Below, piece after piece: positions 25,551 to 34,379 of a stretch of DNA of 64,000 nucleotides (positions within the stretch are counted from its first letter, which is position 1; each line of letters opens with the position of its first letter). Both the position numbers and the translations under genes were made by a program. A model generated the notes under the pieces. That model ran no database searches, had not been told where the DNA came from, and saw only the letters and a program-made list of their open reading frames with translations. This DNA comes from Collimonas arenae (GTDB lineage: Bacteria; Pseudomonadota; Gammaproteobacteria; Burkholderiales; Burkholderiaceae_D), in assembly GCF_000786695.1 (NCBI RefSeq), contig NZ_CP009962.1, positions 310,001-374,000 of the forward strand. The letters run 5' to 3'.

Positions 25551-26342
25551 ATGCGCGTTCAACTATGTCCAATGTTTATTGCAGGCGTGATCGGGATAAC
25601 GGTATCGGGTGGCGCCTGCGCTACAACAGCCATGGAAGCAGCCGCAAACACGGTAGCAACCGCCGTGGCTCTCAACCCCGCCAATCCGCCAGGGAAGAAT
25701 TTCAATCTCGCGCCTTATACGCTCCAGCTGCCGACCGGTTCCTCCGGTTCGGTTGACACGGTGAGCGGCGCGAATCTGGCGGCAGGCTATACCAACCAGT
25801 TCTATTTCTATACCGACAGCGCCGATGGCTCGCTGATCATGATGGACCCCAGAACCGGCTGGACCACATCCGGTTCGCAGCATCCACGCACGGAACTGCG
25901 TGAAAACGCCGTCTGGCCTGCTACCGGAACCAATCTCCTGAACGCCACGGTAAAAGTATCGCAAGTGTCCGACCATACGACCATCGGCCAGATTTTCCAA
26001 GGCAGCGGACCCAGCAAGCCGTTATGCGAATTGCAGGTCACGTCAAAGGGAAAGGTCCAGCTTTTGCTTGAAAATACGAATCAAGGAGGGAGTGCAAAAG
26101 TCTTCCCTGTCACCAGCGTGCCGCTGGGAACCAGGTTTGACTATCAACTGCAGCTATTGAATCGCACGGTGACGGTGACTGCAAATGGCGTCGTAAAAAC
26201 TTTTACGGCAGATGCAAGCTTCGCTGGAGAGAAATTCTATTTCAAGGCTGGCGATTACGATCAAACCGCCGTGTCCGGCACACCTGATACGAATGCCGGG
26301 ACCATTGTGCATTTTTATGCGTTAGCTATTACGCATAAATAA
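25551..26342 (+). CDS. Polysaccharide lyase family 7 (alginate lyase-like) protein
   Basis: This 263-residue secreted protein starts with GGAGGAAAAATA directly before the ATG. A signal region (about 1-25) is followed by a beta-jelly-roll. PL7 landmarks are HPRTELRE (about residue 105) and FYFKAGDYDQ (about 227), the outer substrate-binding strands with the catalytic Arg and Tyr. The third landmark, Q(I/V)H, reads QIF here (TIGQIFQGSG), so the usual active-site His is missing. The protein may bind uronate polymers, use altered chemistry, or be inactive. Family members cut alginate or polyglucuronate by beta-elimination. Confidence 0.85.
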   Translation: MRVQLCPMFIAGVIGITVSGGACATTAMEAAANTVATAVALNPANPPGKNFNLAPYTLQLPTGSSGSVDTVSGANLAAGYTNQFYFYTDSADGSLIMMDPRTGWTTSGSQHPRTELRENAVWPATGTNLLNATVKVSQVSDHTTIGQIFQGSGPSKPLCELQVTSKGKVQLLLENTNQGGSAKVFPVTSVPLGTRFDYQLQLLNRTVTVTANGVVKTFTADASFAGEKFYFKAGDYDQTAVSGTPDTNAGTIVHFYALAITHK

Positions 26343-26371
26343 TCGGTGATTCCAATTGATTGCGGCGGCGA

Positions 26372-26387
26372 ACCGGCCATGGCCGGT
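26372..26387. repeat. Perfect 16-bp palindrome between convergent genes
   Basis: ACCGGCCATGGCCGGT lies 30 bp after the PL7 stop and just before the end of the truncated methyltransferase. It could form a cruciform or hairpin; no T-run follows. Confidence 0.6.
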
Positions 26388-26402
26388 CAGGCGACCTCTG
26401 GC

Positions 26403-27047
26403 TTATCTGAAGAAACGCTTTTCCCCGGTTTTGATATCCAGGGTAAAGCGCACGCCATTGTCGGTGCACGGCATGTCGTCCGGCGGTTCGTCGCCTGCCA
26501 GTGCGCCGGATACTATCGGCAAGCCTTCGCCTTTGCGTAGCAGTTCGTCCGATCGTTCATACACATTCGGGCAGCCGGTTTCGGCGATCAAGGCCTGCAC
26601 GATAGGCACTTTCCACGCATCGACGCCAGCCGCCTGGAACTGGCACACCAGAAAACCGTTCTTTCCGCCGAACCAGTCAACCACCAGGCCGGACAAGCCG
26701 TCCTCATCGCCCAGAACCAGATGCAGCGGCTGGCCGGAACCGGCGGCGGGTTTCTTGCCTTTGGTGCTGCGTGCCGCCACCGCCGTCTTGACCCGACGTT
26801 TGATCAGCGCATGGTCAACCGCTTCGTTTTGATCGAAAGTCCAGACACGGGCGCGGATCTGCGATTTCGCGTTGTAGGCGGCGCGCGCCAGAAATTGCAT
26901 GGAAGACGATTGCACCAGCGCCGTCGCTCCCGGCTTCATGTGTTCCCCGGGTTTGCCGTCAACCCGCTCAACCGCGGACGCGTAAATCCAGGGTTGACGA
27001 TTCAGCAGGCTTTTTTCTTTGCCTTGTTTGATGGTGACGATAAGCAT
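26403..27047 (-). pseudogene. Truncated RlmI-type 23S rRNA (cytosine-C5) methyltransferase
   Basis: The protein starts MLIVTIKQGKEKSLLNRQPW, a PUA domain, and continues through LHLVLGDEDGLSGLVVDWFG and NVYERSDELLRKGEGLPIV, all typical of RlmI/RlmK. It stops at 214 residues in NGVRFTLDIKTGEKRFFR, where family members continue (HKTGFYLDQR...) into the Rossmann methyltransferase domain, about 180 residues more. The SAM-binding part is gone, so it cannot methylate rRNA. The break lies next to the end of the PL7 gene, suggesting a deletion or insertion at this junction. Confidence 0.85.
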
Positions 27048-27365
27048 GGGGGATGACTTCCAGATTTGACTAATGAGGGATGTTGAAACATCGATGGATG
27101 ACGCCGTGTGTGCAAAAGCACAACGACAAAACAGCAATTACGCGCATTGTAAAGCGAAACACCGGATCCTTCTGTTTTCTGCGACGCAGGAATTGCACCA
27201 ATGCGAATCTTTGACAATGCTCGCTACCGGTGGAAGATGCAAGTTGAAGGTGGCGAGATGACACTACGCTCTGATACGCCTTTATGGCCGCAACGAGCGT
27301 ATCGCAGCGGCCATAATGGTATTTTTATTAATGAAATTGCCTGCTGTATAAATCAGCTACCGCAG
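27048..27365. other. Intergenic region with nested inverted repeats
   Basis: At 27283-27315 TATGGCCGC and GCGGCCATA form a 9-bp stem, and GATACGC/GCGTATC pair around an overlapping part. It lies after the 3' end of the hydrolase gene at 27366 and may serve as a weak terminator. No gene is visible. Confidence 0.45.
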
Positions 27366-28190
27366 TCAGCCTGCTTTGCCCAGCTCCGCGAAGTGGAGGA
27401 TATCCCCGAGCACCTGCGACATATGCGTGTGATAGATGCCATGCGGCGCACCGGCATATTCCCGATATTGACTATTCCTGATCAGTTGCGCGGTAAGCCG
27501 CCCGCCCTCGACAGGTTCGCTGACGTCGCGGTCGCCATGAATGACCAAGGCAGGGACGGTGATCTCTGCAAGCCAGCCGCGAAGATCGGTTGTCATTTTG
27601 GTGTGGAGGCAGGTCATTGCAGCATTGAATACCGTGGACAGCATCATGTCGATAGTATGTTGCGTAAATTCCGGCGTGGTCCCCCAAGATGTCGGCAAGA
27701 AGAAATCGTCCGCATTATCGGCCAGCCATTTTGGAAAATCCTTGCGCAGCACTTCCTGCAAGCCCTCAATCACGTTCATCTCCACGCCGTCGGGATTGCT
27801 TGCCGATTTCAGGAAGCACGGCATGACCGGAGCAATCAGGACGACGCGCGCAATGCGGCTCGCGCCATGGCGCGCCAGGTAACGCACGATCTCTGCGCAA
27901 CCCATCGAATGTCCAACCAGGGTCAGGTTGTGCAGATCGCAATGTTCGATCAATTCGGCCAGGTCGTCTGCAAGCCTGTCGTAGTGGTAGCCGGTTCCCG
28001 GCGCGTCGGAGCGGCCGTGACCGCGGCGATCCATCGCCAGGGTACGCAAGCCCAAGCGGTTGAAGTGCGCCATATGCGGATCCCACATGGTGGAATTCAT
28101 GGCCCAGCTGTGTACGAACAGGACGGGCTGGCCGCTGCCCCAGTCCTGGAAAAACAAAGTGGTTTTATCGGTAGTTTGGAAGGTGGACAT
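27366..28190 (-). CDS. Alpha/beta hydrolase (non-haem haloperoxidase-like)
   Basis: This is a 274-residue cytoplasmic protein with AAGGAG 8 nt before the ATG. It has the oxyanion region FVHSWAMNSTMW, the nucleophile in LVGHSMGCAEIVRYLARHG, the acid in VIHGDRDVSEP and the catalytic His in GAPHGIYHTH. The RRGHGRSDAPGTGYHYD block is typical of the haloperoxidase/esterase group. The in vivo reaction is usually ester hydrolysis or perhydrolysis; the substrate is unknown. A nested palindrome at 28258-28274 lies in its upstream region. Confidence 0.9.
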   Translation of the reverse strand: MSTFQTTDKTTLFFQDWGSGQPVLFVHSWAMNSTMWDPHMAHFNRLGLRTLAMDRRGHGRSDAPGTGYHYDRLADDLAELIEHCDLHNLTLVGHSMGCAEIVRYLARHGASRIARVVLIAPVMPCFLKSASNPDGVEMNVIEGLQEVLRKDFPKWLADNADDFFLPTSWGTTPEFTQHTIDMMLSTVFNAAMTCLHTKMTTDLRGWLAEITVPALVIHGDRDVSEPVEGGRLTAQLIRNSQYREYAGAPHGIYHTHMSQVLGDILHFAELGKAG

Positions 28191-28242
28191 GGTCTGGATC
28201 TCCTTGGTTGATCGCTTGAACGATGTCCTACGATATCGATTC

Positions 28243-28281
28243 AGGTGATTACGGACAATTACCTGTCAGGTAATCACCAGG
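28243..28281. promoter_or_regulatory. Nested inverted repeats upstream of the hydrolase gene (possible operator)
   Basis: ATTACCTG-T-CAGGTAAT (28258-28274) is a perfect palindrome. The outer arms CAGGTGATTA and TAATCACC also pair. The symmetry around AGGTGATTA/TAATCACC-type half sites suggests a dimeric regulator site in front of the gene ending at 27366, or a terminator hairpin for msrB. No regulator gene is adjacent. Confidence 0.45.
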
Positions 28282-28300
28282 GATCCAACCCCGTACCTTC

Positions 28301-28906
28301 CTAAGCGCGCGCCACAAACCGCATCGATGCCGAATTCATGCAGTAGCGCAGACCGGTCGGCTTGGGGCCGTCGTCAAACACGTGGCCCAGATGCGCATCG
28401 CACAAACGGCAGGCAATCGCGGTGCGCGTCATGCCAAAGGTGCTGTCGCTTTCTGCATTGACATTAGACGCAGAAATCGGCTGCCAGAAACTCGGCCAGC
28501 CGGTGCCGGACTCAAACTTGGTCTTTGAATCGAACAGCGCTGTATCGCAGCAAATGCAGCGATACAGCCCATCCTGGTGATTGTTCCAATCCTTGCCGGT
28601 GAAGGGCCGTTCGGTCCCTGCCTTGCGCGCTACTTGATAGGATATGTCGGACAACTGCCTGCGCCAGTCTGCATCCGACTTGACCAGCCTGGGCAGCCGC
28701 ACGGTCTTGTCGATTTTGCCAGAGGGCAGGAACAGGTCGATCATGACCTCCTTCTCTTTCTCTTGCTCTTGCTTGGGATCAGCCAGGCTGCCGGCCACGG
28801 TACGGCCGAAGAGGCCGCCCAGCACCAGCATGCCCAGGCCGTATTTGATCGCGGTGCGGCGTGGCAATGCAGCGCGGGTTTTTGCTTTGATGGATGGGGT
28901 CTGCAT
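28301..28906 (-). CDS. msrB: Exported methionine-R-sulfoxide reductase MsrB
   Basis: This is a 201-residue protein. The N-terminus carries a twin-Arg signal (PRRTAIKYGLGMLVLGG), so it is likely exported folded by Tat. The core shows the two zinc pairs (CICC near 120 and CRLC near 168), the substrate block FESGTGWPSFWQP and the catalytic Cys in GLRYCMNSASM. It reduces methionine-R-sulfoxide in oxidised proteins. It follows dipZ after 8 bp, so the two are one operon. DipZ can pass electrons from cytoplasmic thioredoxin across the membrane to regenerate MsrB. This is a periplasmic protein-repair pair. Confidence 0.94.
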   Translation of the reverse strand: MQTPSIKAKTRAALPRRTAIKYGLGMLVLGGLFGRTVAGSLADPKQEQEKEKEVMIDLFLPSGKIDKTVRLPRLVKSDADWRRQLSDISYQVARKAGTERPFTGKDWNNHQDGLYRCICCDTALFDSKTKFESGTGWPSFWQPISASNVNAESDSTFGMTRTAIACRLCDAHLGHVFDDGPKPTGLRYCMNSASMRFVARA

Positions 28907-28914
28907 GATATCTC

Positions 28915-30645
28915 CTAGCCGAAAGTAAAGGCGAACGCCTGCGCGCCGCCGTCGAGGAACTCGATGGAAAAGGTGTGCTGGCGCACATCCTTCGATTGCC
29001 GGATCAACTGATACAGCCGTTGTTCACGCACGATGCCGTTACCGTTCTCGTCAGTGTCAACGCCGTGTGCATCTGCCGGCGACTGCCCATCCAGCAGTAC
29101 GCGGAAGCGCACCGGTTTGCCGTCCGCGCCTGGCCCTATCACCAGATGCAGGTCGCGTGCATAAAAGCGGAAGGCGATTTTCCCCGTCGCGCCGGCCAGC
29201 ATCGCCTTCTCTTTGTCCGCTTGCCATTTTCCTTGCAGGCCCCACTGGTTCAGCGCCAGCGTCGCCGGCAACGTATAGTCGGTCGGCTGGTCGGCTTGCA
29301 GACCGGGCTTGGCCGCGAAGTTGTCGGCGCGCGCATAACCGACGTAGGTCTCGGGAGACTGCATGTCGGCATTGTCGGCAGCAACCTGGATGCCGCTGGC
29401 TTTGACTAGAGTGTCGGCCGCCGGTAAATTCTTAGCGCCGGCTTCCACCAGTAGCTTGCGGATCAATTGCTCTGATTCGTCATAATTTCCTTCGCCAAAA
29501 TGGTGTCCGCGAATCCTGCCTTGTGCGTCGATGAAATAATGCGCCGGCCAGTACTGGTTATTGAAGGCTTGCCAGATACTGAAGTTGTTATCCAGCGCGA
29601 CCGGATAAGTCACGCCTAAATCCTGTACAGCGTGCTGCACGTTTTTCAGTTCCTTCTCGAAAGCGAATTCGGGTGCATGCACGCCGATCACCACCAGGCC
29701 TGCATCCTTGTACTTCTCGCTCCATGATTTGACATACGGCAGGGTGCGCAGGCAGTTGATGCAGGAGTAAGTCCAGAAGTCGATCAGCACCACCTTGCCG
29801 CGCAAGGCTTGCGGGGTCAGCGGTTCCGAATTCAACCAGGCGGTAGCGCCCGCGAGGCTTGGCAAGTCGCCTTCCGAAGCGACATCGCCTGTGGCCCCGC
29901 CGGTGCTCGTTGCCGCCTGTGCCGGCTTGATGCGCGCGATCAGGGACTGCTCCAGCTGATTGGTGCTGTTGAGCGAGAGCCGCGTCAGCACATTCGTATC
30001 CCAGCCGGCGGCGATGACGACGACAGCAAACAAGATCGCCACGCCAAAGGCGCGTCGGATCCATTCACCGGCGCCCAGCGATTTCTTCATCAGGGCGAAC
30101 ACCTTACCGCCGATCAGCAACGCCGCGCCAAGCGACGTGGCTGCACCTGCCGCGTAGGCAAACAGCAGAAGCGAGGTATGCGTATTTGGCCCCGAGATGG
30201 CCGCGCCGGTCAGGACCAGGCCAAGAATGGGGCCGGCGCAAGGCGCCCACAGCAGGCCGGTAGCGATGCCCAGCAAAAACGAACGCGACGGACTGGCGCC
30301 ATTGCCACCGTCGGAAGCGCCTTCAACCAGGCGGTTTCCCACAGAAACAAAAGGCTTGGCGATGAAGTCAGCCAGCCGCTTTGACAGCAAGGTCAGTGCA
30401 AATGCTGCAAGCAGCATCAGCGCCAGGACGCGTCCATATTGATTGATGTGAACGGCCCACGCGCCGCCTACCGCAGCCAGAGAGGCTACCGCAGCAAAGG
30501 TCAGCGCCATCCCGCCCAGCATCGGCAAGCCGGCGCGCAGGAAAGGCTGTTCCGCCCGAGCGAAAACAAAGGGGAGTACCGGCAAGATGCATGGGCTGAG
30601 TATGGTCAGTACGCCGCCGAGATAGACTAGTAGAAGCAAGATCAT
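28915..30645 (-). CDS. dipZ: Transmembrane thiol reductase DipZ (CcdA-like, thioredoxin-like and C-terminal beta domain)
   Basis: This is a 576-residue protein. Residues 1-235 are a CcdA/DsbD-like membrane part with the two redox cysteines in LSPCILPVLPF and LWAPCAGPILG. Residues about 270-400 are a periplasmic TlpA/thioredoxin-like domain with WTYSCINCLRTLPY (CxxC). The rest (about 430-576) is a beta domain typical of DipZ proteins. It moves reducing power from the cytoplasm to the periplasm. The partner is almost certainly the MsrB encoded 8 bp downstream. The gene diverges from the GH5 gene at 31054. Confidence 0.93.
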   Translation of the reverse strand: MILLLLVYLGGVLTILSPCILPVLPFVFARAEQPFLRAGLPMLGGMALTFAAVASLAAVGGAWAVHINQYGRVLALMLLAAFALTLLSKRLADFIAKPFVSVGNRLVEGASDGGNGASPSRSFLLGIATGLLWAPCAGPILGLVLTGAAISGPNTHTSLLLFAYAAGAATSLGAALLIGGKVFALMKKSLGAGEWIRRAFGVAILFAVVVIAAGWDTNVLTRLSLNSTNQLEQSLIARIKPAQAATSTGGATGDVASEGDLPSLAGATAWLNSEPLTPQALRGKVVLIDFWTYSCINCLRTLPYVKSWSEKYKDAGLVVIGVHAPEFAFEKELKNVQHAVQDLGVTYPVALDNNFSIWQAFNNQYWPAHYFIDAQGRIRGHHFGEGNYDESEQLIRKLLVEAGAKNLPAADTLVKASGIQVAADNADMQSPETYVGYARADNFAAKPGLQADQPTDYTLPATLALNQWGLQGKWQADKEKAMLAGATGKIAFRFYARDLHLVIGPGADGKPVRFRVLLDGQSPADAHGVDTDENGNGIVREQRLYQLIRQSKDVRQHTFSIEFLDGGAQAFAFTFG

Positions 30646-31053
30646 GTTTTATCCGTTTTTCTCTGTTTTTATCTATTGATGCTGCGTTAAAAGAGTTGGC
30701 CGATAGTCCGGGATGATTCACATCGAGCCTGTTTTCAGGTGTTGGTCGTTTCTGATGACAAAATCTTACAAAGAGGGATTCAATTTTCTGCGTGGCGCTC
30801 GATCGGACCGTCAACAAGGCAAGTTCGATGCCCGGGAGCGGCACGATGAAGATGAATGTACGCCATGCAGGAGAGCATTCGCGTGACAAAAAAATGACAA
30901 AGATGTCATCTTCGATAGAGCGTTTAGGGAATAATCGCGGTTTGACTTCTTATTTTCCCCCTGCGTCCTGTTTTCAAGCTGATGCACAACGACAATTCGC
31001 TTGATCTCGACAGCCGATAATCTTGACCGCATATCTGGTGAGGGCATTAATCC
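30646..31053. other. Divergent intergenic region between dipZ and the GH5 gene
   Basis: The 408 bp hold no supported gene. They must contain promoters for both flanking genes. AT-rich stretches lie near 30660 and 30880-30960, but I cannot name -10/-35 boxes with confidence. Confidence 0.4.
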
Positions 31054-32256
31054 ATGCGCGTATTTCTGTATAAAATTCTGGTGCTACTGACTTTCCTGAC
31101 CGGCTTGGCGTCTAACGCCAGCGCGGCTGACCTGATCAATTTCTGGGGCAAGCCCCAGCATGGCGGCAACAGTTTCAACCGCCTGCCTCCGGACCAGGCT
31201 TATTTCAACGCCCTGAAAGCCTACGGCGCCAGCTGGGTGCGCTTGTCTTACGACAAATGGCAGCCTGCGCAGCGCGACTTTCTTTTGGGCGATGCCGATC
31301 ACTACACGGGCCTGGTGCCCAGCGATCTGGCCGTGTTGAAAACGGTCCTCGACCGTGCACACGCGGCAGGGCTGAAAGTCGTCATCACGCCGCTCTCTCT
31401 GCCGGGCATGCGCTGGTCGCAAAACAATGGCGGGCGCTTCGACGGCCGGCTATGGCAAGACAAGGCTTACTGGATCCAAGCTGCCGCGTTTTGGCACGAT
31501 CTTGCCACAGCGCTCAAAGACCATCCGGCAGTCGCTGCCTACAACCTGATTAACGAACCGGCTCCGGAAAAACAGGGAACGCTTCCTGAACATGCAGACG
31601 CCGCGCAGATGCAAGCCTGGTATCAGAAGCAGGCGGGCAGTGCGCGCGATTTACCCGCGTTCTACACATCCATCCTGCAAGCGCTGCGCATGGTCGACCT
31701 ACTGACGCCGGTCATGGTCGACGCCGGCTGGTATGCCGCAGCCGATGCGTTTTCCTACTGGTCCAAGCCGCTGGCCGACTCCCGCGTCCTGTACAGTTTC
31801 CATATGTATGAGCCCTATGCCGCCACCAGCGCGCCCAACCTGAAGCGCGCCAAGCCCTACAGTTATCCCGGCCTTGTGCCGTTCGGCGCAGGCAAGGAGA
31901 AGTGGGACGCGGCCCGGGTTGCAGCCTACCTGCAGCTCCCGCTTGACTGGGCCGGCAAGCATGGCGTCCCGGCCAATCGGCTGGTCGCCGGAGAGTTCGG
32001 ATGCATGCGCCGCTTACCCGGTTGCCGCCAGTACCTAGATAACGTGCTGACGGTGCTGGATGACGCCCGCGTGCACTGGGCGTTCTACAGTTTTCGGGAG
32101 GACAGCTGGGACGGCATGGACTACGAACTCGGCAGCGCCAAGGTGCCCTGGGCTTATTGGAAAGCCATTGACGAGCGCAAGCCGGATCCGCTGGAGCGCC
32201 ACGCCACGCCGGAGTTCGAGCCGATTCGCAAACGCCTGGGCACCGGTGCAAATTGA
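31054..32256 (+). CDS. Secreted glycoside hydrolase family 5 protein (cellulase-like)
   Basis: This 400-residue protein has a signal peptide ending SNASA|AD. It is a TIM barrel with the GH5 catalytic acid in YNLINEPAPE (about residue 170) and the nucleophile Glu in LVAGEFGCMRR (about 313). The conserved HMYEP segment lies between, and the aromatic WAFYSFRED strand is near the end. GH5 enzymes cleave beta-1,4 or related glycosidic bonds. The exact polysaccharide is not readable. No carbohydrate-binding module is attached. Confidence 0.9.
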   Translation: MRVFLYKILVLLTFLTGLASNASAADLINFWGKPQHGGNSFNRLPPDQAYFNALKAYGASWVRLSYDKWQPAQRDFLLGDADHYTGLVPSDLAVLKTVLDRAHAAGLKVVITPLSLPGMRWSQNNGGRFDGRLWQDKAYWIQAAAFWHDLATALKDHPAVAAYNLINEPAPEKQGTLPEHADAAQMQAWYQKQAGSARDLPAFYTSILQALRMVDLLTPVMVDAGWYAAADAFSYWSKPLADSRVLYSFHMYEPYAATSAPNLKRAKPYSYPGLVPFGAGKEKWDAARVAAYLQLPLDWAGKHGVPANRLVAGEFGCMRRLPGCRQYLDNVLTVLDDARVHWAFYSFREDSWDGMDYELGSAKVPWAYWKAIDERKPDPLERHATPEFEPIRKRLGTGAN

Positions 32257-32552
32257 TCCGGTTTGCTGTGAGGAGGCTGTATGCAGTTGCATCTTCAACG
32301 CTAAGATTTTTTGTGGCTCCGATCCAATGAAGTTTAGCTACGCCGTTAAAAAACGATTGACCTTCCTATGGGGGGAATGTCTAGACTCGGCTATCTCGCG
32401 TAATCCGGCACAAAATGAGATCAAAGCGAGATCAAAGCAAGATCAAATTTGGATCAAAAATAATGAATAAGGGAAAAATCAACCTATACTAAGCCAAGTT
32501 GACACTTGGCTTAGTCCGTCGATATCATGCTTCGTCAAAGAAAACCAATCCA
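32257..32552. other. Intergenic region before the copper efflux operon
   Basis: At 32418-32455 a GATCAAA-containing motif is repeated several times (AGATCAAAGCG, AGATCAAAGCA, AGATCAAAT, GGATCAAAA). A 48-codon frame at 32327-32470 has no convincing ribosome site. The promoter and inverted repeat are listed separately. Confidence 0.5.
32489..32528 (+). promoter_or_regulatory. Promoter with inverted repeat around the -35 box of the cus operon
   Basis: CTAAGCCAAG (32489-32498) and CTTGGCTTAG (32505-32514) are exact 10-bp inverted repeats. The 6 bp between them are TTGACA, a consensus -35. TATCAT at 32523-32528 is a fair -10 at 18-bp spacing. The first ORF of the operon starts at 32553. A dimeric regulator binding the repeat would cover the -35 box, which fits a repressor, or an activator on a suboptimal promoter. 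No CusR/CusS or CueR gene is in the window. Confidence 0.75.
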
Positions 32553-32957
32553 ATGAAACTGTTCCGTCGATCACGACTCACCGTAGCGCTTGTCGCACTG
32601 TTCAGCATGCTGTTCATGCAGCTCGCCGTGGCCGGTTACGTGTGTCCGGAACATGCTGTGGAACAAATTTCCGAGATGGCAGGAATGTCTGTCATGGCGG
32701 ACAGCCAGGCGATGCCTGGGTGCGAGCAGATCGACCATGCTCAGCCCAGCTTGTGCAAGGTACATACCCAAGCCGGGCAACAGTCGCTCGACAAGCCGAA
32801 TTTGCCGCATGTGCAGCCATTTGTTCCAGCCACGCTGGTGCTGCTGAGCGTTATCGCTGTCGTTGATTACCCAATAGCCTTGTTGCCTGAGTCGACATGG
32901 CTGCAACGGGCCACTGCGCCCCCGCTTTCCATCCAACACTGCTGCTTCCGCATTTAA
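32553..32957 (+). CDS. Small exported Cys/Met/His-containing protein of the copper operon
   Basis: This 134-residue protein has a signal peptide (MKLFRRSRLTVALVALFSML...LAVA|GY). The mature part contains YVCPEHAV, EMAGMSVMADSQAMPGCEQID, LCKVH and a final QHCCFRI, i.e. several potential copper ligands. A hydrophobic stretch near 95-110 may be a membrane anchor. Similar unnamed proteins precede Cus-type efflux genes in other betaproteobacteria, as far as I recall. Its role as periplasmic metal binder is inferred. It is first in the operon, directly behind the palindromic promoter. Confidence 0.75.
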   Translation: MKLFRRSRLTVALVALFSMLFMQLAVAGYVCPEHAVEQISEMAGMSVMADSQAMPGCEQIDHAQPSLCKVHTQAGQQSLDKPNLPHVQPFVPATLVLLSVIAVVDYPIALLPESTWLQRATAPPLSIQHCCFRI

Positions 32958-33032
32958 TCCCCCAGATCGCTTAGCCCGTCATCGTTGCGCCGTGTGCGCA
33001 AACGATGTGTTCAATGCTATCTGGAGGTAAGC

Positions 33033-34379
33033 ATGTTTTTCCTTTTTAGCGCGTTCATCCGGACGCGCGGTGCGATACTTCGGCATCCCCGAGGTATCCG
33101 CGTGCTCGCGCTGGCTGGCGCAGCCGTTTTCTCCGCCAATACTTTTGCAACCGACCCACCGCTCACGCTGGCAGAGGCACAACGCCGCGCAGTGGAGCGC
33201 TCCCGGCAGCTAAGCGCACAGGACTATGCCGTCGCCGCGTCGCGTGACATGGCGGTGGCTGCCGGCCAATTGCCTGATCCCGTCCTCAAGGTTGGCATCG
33301 ACAACCTGCCTGTCAACGGCCAGGATCGTTACAGCACCACGCGCGACTTCATGACCATGCGGCGGATCGGCCTGATGCAGGAAATTACGCGTGGCGACAA
33401 GCGCCAGTTGCGCTCTGAACGGTATGAACTGGAAGCGCAAAAAACGCTGGCCCAGAAAACCGTGACGACTGCCGCCATTGAGCGCGACACGGCGCTGGCC
33501 TGGCTCGACCTGTATTACGCACAAGCGATGGCGGCCGTCGTTGCCGAACAAAGCGGCCAGGCGAAGCTTGAAATTCAGGCGGCCGAAGGCGCATATCGTG
33601 CCGGCCGCGGTAACCAGGCCGATGTTGTCGCTGCGCGCAGTGCGCTGGCGATGTTTGATGATCGCGCCAGTGAGATTCAACGCCGTGTGCAAAATGCCAG
33701 GACCATGCTGGTGCGCTGGATTGGCGGCGGCGACGCCGATGTGCTCCTGGCCGCCAGGCCGGCGACCGACAAGATCCGCCTGGACCCCGCTACGCTCGAT
33801 ACGCAACTGGCCCACCATCCGGAAATCGCCGTGCTGAGCCGGCAGGAAGATATCGCCGCGAATGAGGCCAGACTCGCCAAAGCCAACGAGAAAGCCGACT
33901 GGAGCGTCGAAGTGGCCTATCAACAGCGTGGCTCCGCCTATTCGAACATGATATCGGTCGGTCTTTCGATTCCCTTGCAATGGAATCATAAGAACCGCCA
34001 GGACCGTGAGCTTTCTTCAAAACTGGCGATGGTTGAACAGGCCCGGGCCGAGCGCGACGAAATGTTGCGTGACCACGTTGCGCAGACCCGCTCGATGATC
34101 AATGAATGGGATAACGACCGTGAACGCAGCGTACGCTACGAACGCGAACTGATTCCCCTGGCCAGCGAACGGATCCTTGCCATGTTGACGGCCTACCGCG
34201 GCGGCAAAGCGACCCTGGCGGAAGTGCTGGCAGCGCGGCGCAACGAAATTGACGTGCGGCTTCAGGCATTGCAACTGACCACCGAATCCGACCGCCTGTG
34301 GGCGCAACTCAATTTCCTGGTTCCGACAGAAGACGCTGATGCGCATTCGGCCATGACCATCAACAAGGATGCCCCATGA
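33033..34379 (+). CDS. cusC: Outer-membrane efflux channel of the Cus system (TolC-type)
   Basis: This 448-residue protein starts at 33033 with GGAGG upstream, and has a signal region up to about 45 (NTFA|TD). It shows the TolC/outer membrane factor pattern: PLTLAEAQRRAVERS, LPDPVLKVGIDNLPV, long helices with AYRAGRGNQADVVAARSAL, and GGKATLAEVLAARRNEIDVR in the second repeat. It forms a trimeric channel through the outer membrane that docks on CusA/CusB. Its stop overlaps the cusB start by 4 bp (ATGA), so translation is coupled. Confidence 0.9.
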   Translation: MFFLFSAFIRTRGAILRHPRGIRVLALAGAAVFSANTFATDPPLTLAEAQRRAVERSRQLSAQDYAVAASRDMAVAAGQLPDPVLKVGIDNLPVNGQDRYSTTRDFMTMRRIGLMQEITRGDKRQLRSERYELEAQKTLAQKTVTTAAIERDTALAWLDLYYAQAMAAVVAEQSGQAKLEIQAAEGAYRAGRGNQADVVAARSALAMFDDRASEIQRRVQNARTMLVRWIGGGDADVLLAARPATDKIRLDPATLDTQLAHHPEIAVLSRQEDIAANEARLAKANEKADWSVEVAYQQRGSAYSNMISVGLSIPLQWNHKNRQDRELSSKLAMVEQARAERDEMLRDHVAQTRSMINEWDNDRERSVRYERELIPLASERILAMLTAYRGGKATLAEVLAARRNEIDVRLQALQLTTESDRLWAQLNFLVPTEDADAHSAMTINKDAP

